This document shows, one piece after another, positions 1 through 6,030 of a DNA stretch of 6,030 bases (within the stretch, counting starts at the first letter, position 1; every line of letters starts with the position of its first letter). The DNA lies in NCBI GenBank assembly GCA_012514225.1, contig JAAZAQ010000257.1, positions 1 to 6,030 of the forward strand, read 5' to 3'. The stretch comes from Clostridiales bacterium. Lineage in GTDB: Bacteria > Bacillota > Clostridia > Christensenellales > Aristaeellaceae. The notes under the pieces were generated by a model, which did no database searches, was not told where the DNA came from, and saw nothing but the letters and a program-made list of their open reading frames with translations. The position numbers and the translations under genes were made by a program.

Positions 1-1
1 C

Positions 2-301
2 TGCATCAACCACGGCATCAACATGTCCTTCTCCCAGGCCGAGACCCGCAAGGCGGTCGCCTCCGGCTACTGGAACCTGTACCGCTACAACCCCATGCTG
101 GCCGAAGAAGGCAAGAACCCGATGATTTTGGACAGCAAGGACCCGACGGAAAGCTACCAGGACTACCTCAAGGGCGAGGTGCGCTACACTTCCCTGCTCA
201 AGGCCTTCCCCGACGAGGCGGAGGTGCTTTTCAAGCAGGCGGAGGAGGAAGCCGCCCAGCGCCTCGCCAGCTACAAGAAGCTGGCGCAGAGCGCGGAGTA
301 A
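2..301 (+). CDS. nifJ: Pyruvate:ferredoxin (flavodoxin) oxidoreductase, C-terminal end (partial, 5' end outside window)
   Basis: The frame is open from the left edge and stops at TAA 299-301, giving 99 residues that match the extreme C-terminus of the single-chain pyruvate:ferredoxin oxidoreductase (usually about 1,170-1,200 residues). Visible family signatures are CINHGIN at the edge, then SQAETRKAV, GYWNLYRYNP, EGKNPMILDSKDP, EVRYTSLLKAFP and an acidic helical tail ending in SYKKLAQ. In this family the enzyme is cytoplasmic, uses thiamine diphosphate and three [4Fe-4S] clusters, and oxidises pyruvate with CoA to acetyl-CoA and CO2 while reducing ferredoxin. The cysteine of the CINHG motif is probably the distal ligand of the cluster nearest thiamine diphosphate; I infer this from family knowledge. 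The gene converges with the downstream peptidase gene. A strong palindrome starts 22 nt after the stop. Identification is secure; whether the neighbouring domains are intact cannot be seen here. Confidence 0.95.
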   Translation, partial: CINHGINMSFSQAETRKAVASGYWNLYRYNPMLAEEGKNPMILDSKDPTESYQDYLKGEVRYTSLLKAFPDEAEVLFKQAEEEAAQRLASYKKLAQSAE

Positions 302-323
302 GGCGGGTCGGGGAAGAGAACGC

Positions 324-355
324 GCGGGGAACCGTTTTGAAAAACGGTTCCCCGC
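324..355 (+). terminator. Perfect 15-bp palindrome just after nifJ; possible terminator without U-tract
   Basis: Arms 324-338 and 341-355 are perfectly complementary, with GA between them, so the practical loop is TGAA. The stem begins 22 nt after the nifJ stop. It is followed by ACCCCTCCC rather than a run of T, so it is not a classic intrinsic terminator on the + strand. It may stop transcription with Rho, protect the mRNA 3' end, or simply be one half of the paired repeat at 324-447. Confidence 0.5.
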
Positions 356-447
356 ACCCCTCCCAATACTTCAACAGAGAAACCAAGGTAATCTAAAACA
401 TTAAAGCTCTTGGGGGTCCGGGGGTCTTCTTGAAAGAAGACCCCCGG
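324..447. repeat. Pair of related palindromic units in inverted orientation (REP/BIME- or MITE-like intergenic element)
   Basis: Two hairpins bracket a short AT-richer core. Unit 1 has arms 324-338/341-355; unit 2 has arms 418-431/434-447 (14 bp perfect). Both have GA at the centre, flanked by T and A, so each closes with TGAA. Read on the minus strand, unit 1 is preceded by TTGAAGTATTGGGAGGGGTG (355-374). Unit 2 on the plus strand is preceded by TTAAAGCTCTTGGGGGTCC (401-419). These flanks align well, so the two units look like copies of one family facing each other. Such paired palindromes are a common form of dispersed intergenic repeat; that it is dispersed in this genome is inference, since only one copy is in the window. 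No coding sequence is seen in it. Confidence 0.55.
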
Positions 448-459
448 CTCGTTCCCCCA

Positions 460-499
460 CAACGCAAAACGCCGCGGCCGCCCTGAGGCGGCCGCGGCG
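460..499 (-). terminator. Rho-independent terminator of the YugP-like peptidase gene
   Basis: A 13-bp GC-only stem (470-482 with 487-499) closes a CTGA loop. Read on the minus strand it is followed by TTTTGCGTTG. It starts 20 nt beyond the peptidase stop codon at 520-522. Position, stem strength and the T-rich tail fit an intrinsic terminator for the minus-strand gene. Confidence 0.75.
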
Positions 500-519
500 C
501 TGCACGTGCCAATCGCCCC

Positions 520-1212
520 TTAGTCCCGCCTCCTGGAACCGCCGCGGGCGATGAGCAGCAGGCGGAGCAGCTGCAGCAGGGCGCCCAGAGCGGAAGCCAC
601 ATAGGTGAGGGCGGCGGCGTTGAGGACCGCGCGGACGCCCTTTTCCTCGTCGGGGCCGGAGAGGATGCCGGAGCGGTTGAGCATGGCGACGGCGCGCCGG
701 GAGGCGTTGAACTCCACCGGCAGGGTGATGAGGGAGAAAACCACGGTGAGGGCGAAGAGGATGATGCCGACCCAGACCAGGGGGCGCCAGGACGCCAGCA
801 GACCGACCAGGAAAATCGGCATGCTGAGGGTGGAGCCGAAGCTGACCACCGGCACTACCAGGGTGCGCAGCTGCAGGGGGCCGTAGGCGTCCCGCTTCTG
901 CATGGCGTGCCCGGCCTCGTGGGCGGCGATGCCCACCGCGGCGATGGAGGGCGAGTCGAAGACGCCCTCGGAGAGGCTGAGGGTCTCCTTTTTCGGGTCG
1001 TAGTGGTCCGTCAGCGTTCCGGGAACGCGCTGCAGTGTGACCGCGTCGTTGCCCTGATCCCGGAGCATCCGGTCCGCGGCGGCGGCGGCGGGGATGCCGG
1101 CGCGGGTGCCGATTTTGCTGTACTTCGCATAGGCGGACTTGACCCGGGCCTGGGCGAACAGCGCCAGCAGGAGCGCGGGAATGACCAGCAGCATCGTGGA
1201 ATCAAAGTACAT
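520..1212 (-). CDS. yugP: YugP-family neutral zinc metallopeptidase, membrane-anchored
   Basis: This is a 230-residue protein of the YugP type (Pfam Zn_peptidase_2, a size usual for the family). The zinc site is the HEAGH motif at residues 98-102, with His98 and His102 as ligands and Glu99 as the catalytic base. The conserved LPVEFNASRRA at 164-174 supplies the likely third ligand, Glu167. Hydrophobic segments lie at about 6-22, 116-138, 145-163 and 196-222, which suggests a membrane-embedded peptidase like the HtpX/M48 group. The stretch YDPKKETLSLSEGVF (71-85) before the zinc site is typical of the family. The start is ATG at 1210-1212, supported by AAGGAG (1221-1226) with 8 nt spacing. It is a single gene with its own -10 box and terminator, transcribed in the same direction as the opp operon upstream. 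The physiological substrate of the family is unknown to me; a membrane-protein quality-control role is only inference. Confidence 0.93.
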   Translation of the reverse strand: MYFDSTMLLVIPALLLALFAQARVKSAYAKYSKIGTRAGIPAAAAADRMLRDQGNDAVTLQRVPGTLTDHYDPKKETLSLSEGVFDSPSIAAVGIAAHEAGHAMQKRDAYGPLQLRTLVVPVVSFGSTLSMPIFLVGLLASWRPLVWVGIILFALTVVFSLITLPVEFNASRRAVAMLNRSGILSGPDEEKGVRAVLNAAALTYVASALGALLQLLRLLLIARGGSRRRD

Positions 1213-1236
1213 CGTCGTTTCTCCTTCGCCGGGTTG

Positions 1237-1259
1237 GGCGGAACCTCGCAGGCTCCGCC
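1237..1259 (-). promoter_or_regulatory. Hairpin in the leader of the YugP-like gene mRNA
   Basis: On the minus-strand transcript, GGCGGAGCCT pairs with AGGTTCCGCC around a GCG loop. All ten pairs form, counting one G-U pair (positions 1253 and 1243), which is a mismatch only at DNA level. It lies between the predicted transcription start near 1262 and the Shine-Dalgarno at 1221-1226, so it may stabilise the 5' end or tune translation. Its function is inferred. Confidence 0.35.
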
Positions 1260-1268
1260 TCTAAAAGG

Positions 1269-1274
1269 ATTATA
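1269..1274 (-). promoter_or_regulatory. Promoter -10 box (TATAAT) for the YugP-like gene
   Basis: The minus strand reads GGTGGTATAATCCTTTT here, a perfect sigma-A -10 hexamer 57 nt upstream of the start codon. This gives a leader of about 50 nt. No convincing -35 box is seen at 16-18 nt spacing: that region is the CT-rich tail and stem of the opp terminator. The promoter may be weak or rely on an extended contact. Confidence 0.6.
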
Positions 1275-1280
1275 CCACCA

Positions 1281-1318
1281 TGAAAATGGAAGGGGAGGCG
1301 GCCTCACGGCCGCCTCCC
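1281..1318 (-). terminator. Rho-independent terminator at the end of the opp operon
   Basis: An 11-bp perfect stem (1293-1303 with 1308-1318) has a 4-nt loop. It begins 25 nt after the oppA stop and is followed on the minus strand by CTTCCATTTTCA. The tail is T-rich but interrupted, so some read-through into the peptidase gene is possible. Confidence 0.7.
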
Positions 1319-1342
1319 GAAACCGTGTTGCCCAGTCGGCGC

Positions 1343-3010
1343 TTAGCGGCCGAACTGCGCGTCGTTGTTGCCGGAATCCGTGGTCCACATCTCCAGCATG
1401 TTGACGGGGTCGTTAAAGTCCGCGATCCAGCCGTGGCGGGCGAAGTCGAAGTTGCCTTCCTTGCGCTCGTTGAGGAAGACGTTCCACTCCAGGGTCTTCA
1501 GCTCCACGTTGATGCCGACCTGGGCCAGGTCCTGCTGGATGAGCTCGGCAATCGCGGCGTGGGCGGCGGAGGTGTTGAAAATGTAGGTCATGTTGATGGG
1601 AGTCTTGAGCATGTTGTCGTCGCCCACTTCAAAGCCGGCTTCCTTCAGCAGCGCCGCGGCGGCTTCCACGCTGGGGGTCAGGCTGTAGTAGCCGGTCTCG
1701 ACGGGGTACGTGAAGTCCGCGTCGTCGGTCTTGAACACGCCGCCGTGGCCGTCGAGCATGCCGGCGGGGATGAAGGAGTTGGCGGGCTGCTGCCCGGTCT
1801 GGGCAACGGTGTCGACGATGTACTGGCGGTCGATGAGGACGGCGATGGCCTTGCGGAAGGCGGCCGCCTGCTCGACGGTCATGCCGTCAAACAGCTTGCT
1901 CTTCACGTTGAAGATGGCGAAGTAGGTGCCCAGCTGCCCGACGATGTAGAACTCGGGGGTGCCAATGAGGCTCTTGACCTGGTCGACGGGAACCTGCTCG
2001 ATGAAATCGAGGTCGCCGGACTGGTAGGCGGCGAAGATGGCCACCTCGTCCGCGCTGAGCATGAGCTCCAGGCGCTCCAGCTTGACGTTCTCGGCGTTCC
2101 AGTAGTTGGGGTTCTTCACGTACACCATGGACTCGTTGTGCTTCCACTCAGCCAGGGTGAACGCGCCGCTGGACACGAAGCCCGCTTCCAGCGCCCAGGC
2201 GCCGGGGTTGACGACCGCGCCGGCGGCGTCCTTGAAGCCTTCAGCGCCCTCGACCGTGGCCTGGTGGACGGCGAAGAAGGTGGGGAAGGCGGCCAGGTCG
2301 AGGAAGTAGGCGACGGGGGCCTTCAGGTTGACGGTGAAGGTCTTGCCGTCCTCGGAGGCAGCCACGTCCAGCGCTTCCGGATAGCCCTTGATGCTGTCAT
2401 ACATGTAGGAATAGTCCGCGGCGGTCTCGGCGGCCACGGCGCGCTTCCAGGAGTACTCGAAGTCCTTCGCGGTCAGCGGGTCGCCGTTGGACCACTTCAG
2501 GCCCTCGCGCATGGTGAAGGTGTAGGTCAGGCCGTCTTCACTCATCTCGAAACCGGTGGCGTAGTTGGGCACCAGCGCGCCGTTCTCGTCGTAGGTGTAC
2601 AGGCCGCCGAAGGAGGCCGCCGCCAGGATGGCGCCGTCGACGCTGGAGTTCAGGGCCGGGTCGAGCTTGTCCGGCTCGGAGGCCAGCTGCAGCTTCAGGG
2701 TGTCGGAACCTTCCTTGGTCGCCTTGTCGAAGAACTTGGTGCCAAAGTTGTTGTAGTACACGCCCTTGACGTCAGGCTTCATCATGAAGACGTCGTTGTA
2801 GTAGTAGATGGGGGCGAGGGCGCCGGTGCCCATGAGGATGTCTTCCGCCTTGTGCATCAGGGCCTCGCGGTTGACGAAATCCGTGGTGGACTTGATTTCG
2901 GCGACCAGCGCGTCGAACTCAGCCCAATCCGGAGCGGAACTCGCCAGGGCGCCGCTCACCGAGAGCGCCATGACTGCGGCCAGTGCCAAGGCCAGGAACT
3001 TCTTGAACAT
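1343..3010 (-). CDS. oppA: Peptide ABC transporter substrate-binding protein (family 5, OppA-like), apparently circularly permuted
   Basis: This 555-residue exported protein would capture peptides for the OppCDF importer encoded upstream. Residues 1-23 form a signal peptide (MFKKF, hydrophobic core, ALA cleavage site). Residues 25-100 (PDWAEFDALVAEIKS, REALMHKAEDILM, GALAPIYYYNDVF, KPDVKGVYYNNFG) match the segment that normally forms the C-terminal end of family-5 proteins. The canonical mature start, LKLQLASEPDKLDPALNSS, comes only at about 105. The standard order follows: GLYTYDENGALVP, YTFTMREGLKWSNGDPLTA at about 163-181, NPGAWALEAGFVSSGAF at 268-284, then DFNDPVNMLEMWTTDSG at 531-547. 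The chain stops at NNDAQFGR, just where the moved segment would continue. The start is ATG 3008-3010, with AGGGAG 7 nt upstream. There is no cysteine in the protein, so no lipobox. The frame is intact and a terminator follows. Family assignment is very firm, permutation firm, exact ligand unknown (peptides likely). Confidence 0.93.
   Translation of the reverse strand: MFKKFLALALAAVMALSVSGALASSAPDWAEFDALVAEIKSTTDFVNREALMHKAEDILMGTGALAPIYYYNDVFMMKPDVKGVYYNNFGTKFFDKATKEGSDTLKLQLASEPDKLDPALNSSVDGAILAAASFGGLYTYDENGALVPNYATGFEMSEDGLTYTFTMREGLKWSNGDPLTAKDFEYSWKRAVAAETAADYSYMYDSIKGYPEALDVAASEDGKTFTVNLKAPVAYFLDLAAFPTFFAVHQATVEGAEGFKDAAGAVVNPGAWALEAGFVSSGAFTLAEWKHNESMVYVKNPNYWNAENVKLERLELMLSADEVAIFAAYQSGDLDFIEQVPVDQVKSLIGTPEFYIVGQLGTYFAIFNVKSKLFDGMTVEQAAAFRKAIAVLIDRQYIVDTVAQTGQQPANSFIPAGMLDGHGGVFKTDDADFTYPVETGYYSLTPSVEAAAALLKEAGFEVGDDNMLKTPINMTYIFNTSAAHAAIAELIQQDLAQVGINVELKTLEWNVFLNERKEGNFDFARHGWIADFNDPVNMLEMWTTDSGNNDAQFGR
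2708..2938 (-). other. Relocated C-terminal lobe segment within the OppA-like gene
   Basis: This stretch encodes residues 25-101. In ordinary OppA/DppA proteins the same motif series (FD-L, RxxLxxKAE, IVPxYYY, VKGxY) is the last 70-80 residues. E. coli OppA, for example, ends with PAFDSIM, LYTKAEQQL, AIVPVYYY and VKPWVGGY in that order. Here it sits between the signal peptide and the old N-terminus. The joint between old C-terminus and old N-terminus (KATKEGSDTLKL) is only a few residues long. That fits with the two natural termini being close together in domain I of these proteins. Recognition is by motif memory, not by computed alignment. Confidence 0.85.
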
Positions 3011-3017
3011 GTTTTTT

Positions 3018-3023
3018 CTCCCT
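3018..3023 (-). promoter_or_regulatory. Shine-Dalgarno of the OppA-like gene
   Basis: The minus strand reads AGGGAG followed by 7 nt (AAAAAAC) and ATG at 3010-3008. It lies in a purine-rich, unstructured leader. It fixes the start in front of the signal peptide and so confirms that the permuted N-terminal segment is translated behind a real secretion signal. Confidence 0.8.
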
Positions 3024-3036
3024 TTCTTTCCTATCT

Positions 3037-3057
3037 TAAACGGGTTGGCCCCGTTTA
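3037..3057 (-). promoter_or_regulatory. Intercistronic hairpin between oppF and oppA
   Basis: An 8-bp perfect stem (3037-3044 with 3050-3057) closes a 5-nt loop and begins on the TAA stop codon of oppF. The minus-strand sequence after it is AAGATAGGAAAG, purine-rich with no U-tract, so it is unlikely to be a full terminator. Hairpins at this place in binding-protein operons often block 3' exonucleases or mark a processing site and so change gene stoichiometry. That role here is inference. Confidence 0.45.
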
Positions 3058-4024
3058 GAAGCTTTTAGGCTCCTGCGGGTTCCAGCAGGCGACCTCGTGC
3101 CCCGGGCGGAGTTCCCTCAACTGGGGCGTCTCGTCCGCGCACTGCTGGGTCGCATAGCGGCAGCGGGTCCGGAAGGAACAGCCGCTGGGCATGTTGAGCG
3201 GGCTGGGTACCTCGCCCTCCAGCACAATCCGGTGCCGGCTGCGCGCCTTTTTGGGGTCGGCAACCGGGATGGCGGAAATGAGGGACTGGGTGTAGGGGTG
3301 CATGGGGTACCCGATGATTTCGTCCGCGGGCGCCATCTCCACTATCTTACCCAGATACATGACCGCAATGCGCCTGCTCATGTGGTGCACGACGTGCAAG
3401 TCGTGGGCGATGAAGAGATAGGCCAGCCCCAGCCGCTCCTGCAGCTCCTTGAAGGTGTTGATAATCTGAGCCTGGATGGAAACGTCCAGGGCGGAAACGG
3501 GCTCGTCGCAGACGATGAACTCCGGGTCGACCGCCAGCGCGCGCGCGATGCCGATGCGCTGCCGCTGGCCGCCGGAAAACTCGTGCGCGTAGCGGCGCTT
3601 GTGGTCGGAGTTCAGCCCCACCAACTCTAACAGATGGACGACCTTTTCATCCCGTTCTTTTTCTGTACCGCAGAGCTTGTGGATGTCCAGCGCCTCGCCG
3701 ACGATGTCGTTGACCGTCATGCGCGGGTTGAGCGAGGAGTAGGGGTCCTGGAAGACGACCTGCATCTGCTTGCGGAAGCCCTGGATGTTGGTGTCGTCGA
3801 TTTCCTGTCCCTTGAATTTGATGCTGCCCCCGGTCGGCTTGTACAGCCTGAGCAGGCTGCGGCCCACGGTGGTCTTCCCGCAGCCGGATTCCCCGACCAG
3901 GCCCAGGGTTTCCCCCGAGTCGATGGTGAAGGAGACGCCGTCCACCGCCTTGAGCATCCGGGTCTTCATCAGGCCGGTCTTGACGGGGAAGTGCTGCTTC
4001 AGGTCCCTGACTTCCAGCAGGTGT

Positions 4025-4032
<8 letters not shown>
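3055..4032 (-). CDS. oppF: Oligopeptide/dipeptide ABC transporter ATPase, OppF/DppF type
   Basis: This 325-residue cytoplasmic ATPase is the second of the two nucleotide-binding subunits that power peptide import. Walker A is GESGCGKT (47-54), Q-loop Gln95 in [11 protein letters not shown], signature [15 protein letters not shown] (152-166), Walker B Asp176 with catalytic Glu177 in CDEPVSALD, and H-loop His210 in IAHD. The C-terminal oligopeptide extension ([12 protein letters not shown] from 245) carries four cysteines, C285-x5-C291-x6-C298-x17-C316. In related Opp ATPases such a set holds an iron-sulfur cluster. Length is normal for OppF. The ATG at 4030-4032 overlaps the end of oppD by 8 nt, which indicates translational coupling, and a G-rich Shine-Dalgarno lies inside opp[21 protein letters not shown] is the F-type rather than D-type version. 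Whether the system is better called Opp or Dpp cannot be decided from sequence alone. Confidence 0.96.
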
Positions 4033-5023
<991 letters not shown>

Positions 5024-5024
5024 G

Positions 5025-6030
5025 CTATCTCCTCAGCTTGGGGTCGAAGGCGTCCCTGAGCCCGTCCCCCAGCAGGTTGAATGAAAGGACAATCAGGCAG
5101 ATGCCCAGCGCCGGGAAGAGCATCTTGTACGAGTAAATCTGCATGCCGCCGCGCGCCAGGTTGGCCAGCGAGCCCAGGGAGGGCATCGGCGCCTGCACCC
5201 CCAGGCCGATGAAGCTCAGGAAGCTTTCCACGAAGATGGCGCTGGGAATCTGCAGGGCGGTGGCGATGAAGATGACGGAGATGCAGTTGGGCAGGATGTG
5301 CTTGAGGATGATGCGCCGGGAGCCGGCGCCCAGCGCCTTGGCCGCCAGCACGTACTCGTTGTTCTTGATGGACAGGATTTGCCCGCGCACCAGGCGGGCC
5401 ATGCCCACCCAGTACAGGACGCCGAAGACCAGGAACATGGAAATCATGTTGTTGCCCAGGCTGGCCAAAATGGTGCCCTGGAGGCTGTCCCCCAGCACCT
5501 GGTCGAGTACCACCGACAGCATGACCACCATCAGGGTGTCCGGCAGGGAGTAGATGATGTCCACGATGCGCATCATCACGATGTCGGTCTTGCCGCCCAC
5601 GTAGCCGGAAACGGAGCCGTACAGCAGGCCGATGACCAGCACGATGATGCTGGCGAAGAAGCCCACCGCCAGGGAGACGCGCGCGCCGTAGATGTTGCGG
5701 ATGAAGTAGTCACGCCCGATTTCGTCGGTGCCGAACAGGTGCGGGAACACTGTGCCGCCCGCGTCGATCTTGGCCTGCTCCATGACGGAATAGGTCATCG
5801 GGCGCAGGTTGGTGATGCCCCTGTCGCGCTGGCCGTCCACCTTGATGACCTCGGAATACCCGTAGGGTACGATCATGGGCGCGACCACGATGACGACGAG
5901 CAACAGAAGCAGGGTGACCAGGCTCATGACCGACAGCGGGTTCTTCATCAGCCGGCGCAAGCCGTCCTTGAAGAAGGTCGTGCTCTCGCGCATGACGTCG
6001 TGCTGCTCTTTTTCCTCCGCCGTCGCCGGC
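5025..6030 (-). CDS. oppC: Oligopeptide/dipeptide ABC transporter permease, OppC/DppC type (5' end outside window)
   Basis: One of the two membrane subunits forming the peptide channel. From the internal Met at 5993 it gives 322 residues. The frame stays open to the right edge (PATAEEKEQHDV before that Met). No good ribosome binding site precedes this Met, and OppC proteins usually have such a charged cytoplasmic lead, so the true start probably lies outside. Counted from that Met, it shows the N-terminal motif SFF/TFFKDGLRRLMKNPLSV, TM1 at about 20-43, an extracellular loop, then HLFGTDEIGRDYFIRNIYGA (85-104), and further TM segments near 108-130, 140-164, 183-203, 235-258 and 290-309. The EAA loop that docks on the ATPases is EYVLAAKALGAG...ILP (213-235). 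It ends LGDGLRDAFDPKLRR, the classic OppC tail. The TAG stop is one base before the oppD ATG. OppB is expected upstream, outside the window. Confidence 0.95.
   Translation of the reverse strand, partial: PATAEEKEQHDVMRESTTFFKDGLRRLMKNPLSVMSLVTLLLLLVVIVVAPMIVPYGYSEVIKVDGQRDRGITNLRPMTYSVMEQAKIDAGGTVFPHLFGTDEIGRDYFIRNIYGARVSLAVGFFASIIVLVIGLLYGSVSGYVGGKTDIVMMRIVDIIYSLPDTLMVVMLSVVLDQVLGDSLQGTILASLGNNMISMFLVFGVLYWVGMARLVRGQILSIKNNEYVLAAKALGAGSRRIILKHILPNCISVIFIATALQIPSAIFVESFLSFIGLGVQAPMPSLGSLANLARGGMQIYSYKMLFPALGICLIVLSFNLLGDGLRDAFDPKLRR

Noticed and set aside
302..519. A small gene or RNA in the nifJ-peptidase gap
   Set aside because: The open frames at 271-462 and 393-602 (minus) are built from palindrome sequence and have no RBS. 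No tRNA-like fold or CRISPR-type repeat spacing was found; the gap is explained by hairpins.
907..1404. Open frames over the YugP-like gene (plus 605-886 and 907-1404; minus 1011-1388)
   Set aside because: They are shadows of the peptidase frame, which carries HEAGH and the membrane segments. The 1011-1388 frame matters only for the short S-A-D-W-A echo described above.
1343..3010. OppA-like gene as a broken gene or an assembly chimera
   Set aside because: A chimera would need two in-frame joins, one behind a good signal peptide and RBS and one at a natural end before a terminator. The 555 codons contain no disruption. Misassembly cannot be fully excluded without reads.
1280..3058. A 592-codon open frame on the plus strand, antisense to the whole oppA-like gene
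   Set aside because: It is rich in Gly, Val, His and Arg with no domain pattern and no RBS. It arises because the minus-strand gene uses G/C-ending codons, which removes stops on the other strand. The opposite frame is an unmistakable binding protein.
5991..5993. ATG at 5991-5993 as the real start of oppC
   Set aside because: No Shine-Dalgarno lies at a useful distance, and the frame continues upstream with a charged, OppC-like cytoplasmic lead to the window edge.

Overview
The window looks like chromosomal DNA of a GC-rich, strictly anaerobic Gram-positive bacterium, most likely a clostridial gut-type Firmicute. This is an inference from four things: a pyruvate:ferredoxin oxidoreductase, a YugP-type membrane zinc peptidase, an Opp/Dpp peptide transporter in the usual Firmicute arrangement, and strong AGGAG-type ribosome binding sites. 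I cannot place it to genus by eye.

Layout. Positions 2-301 (+) hold the last 99 codons of a pyruvate:ferredoxin oxidoreductase. The gap at 302-519 lies between convergent genes. It holds two near-identical-style palindromes in inverted orientation (324-447) and a rho-independent terminator for the minus strand (460-499). A minus-strand YugP-like zinc metallopeptidase occupies 520-1212, with a recognisable -10 box and a leader hairpin. From 1343 to the right edge runs a minus-strand oligopeptide ABC transporter operon. In transcription order it is oppC permease (partial, running off the window), oppD ATPase, oppF ATPase and the substrate-binding protein gene oppA, followed by a terminator. The oppB permease would be expected just beyond the right edge.

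Function. Protein OppA would capture peptides outside the cell and pass them to the OppB/OppC membrane channel. OppD and OppF would power import. Genes oppC-oppD-oppF are separated by 1 nt or overlap by 8 nt, so they are one translationally coupled unit. Gene oppA follows after 44 nt and has its own strong ribosome binding site.

Main discovery. The OppA-like protein appears to be a natural circular permutation. The segment that closes the C-terminus of normal family-5 binding proteins (FDAL...AEDIL...PIYYY...VKGVY) is here placed directly after the signal peptide. The canonical N-terminal start (LASEPDKLDPAL) follows it at about residue 105. The protein ends at NNDAQFGR, exactly where the moved segment would normally continue. 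The reading frame, signal peptide, RBS and terminator are all intact, so it reads as a working gene rather than a wreck. The protein also lacks any cysteine, so it cannot be a conventional lipoprotein.
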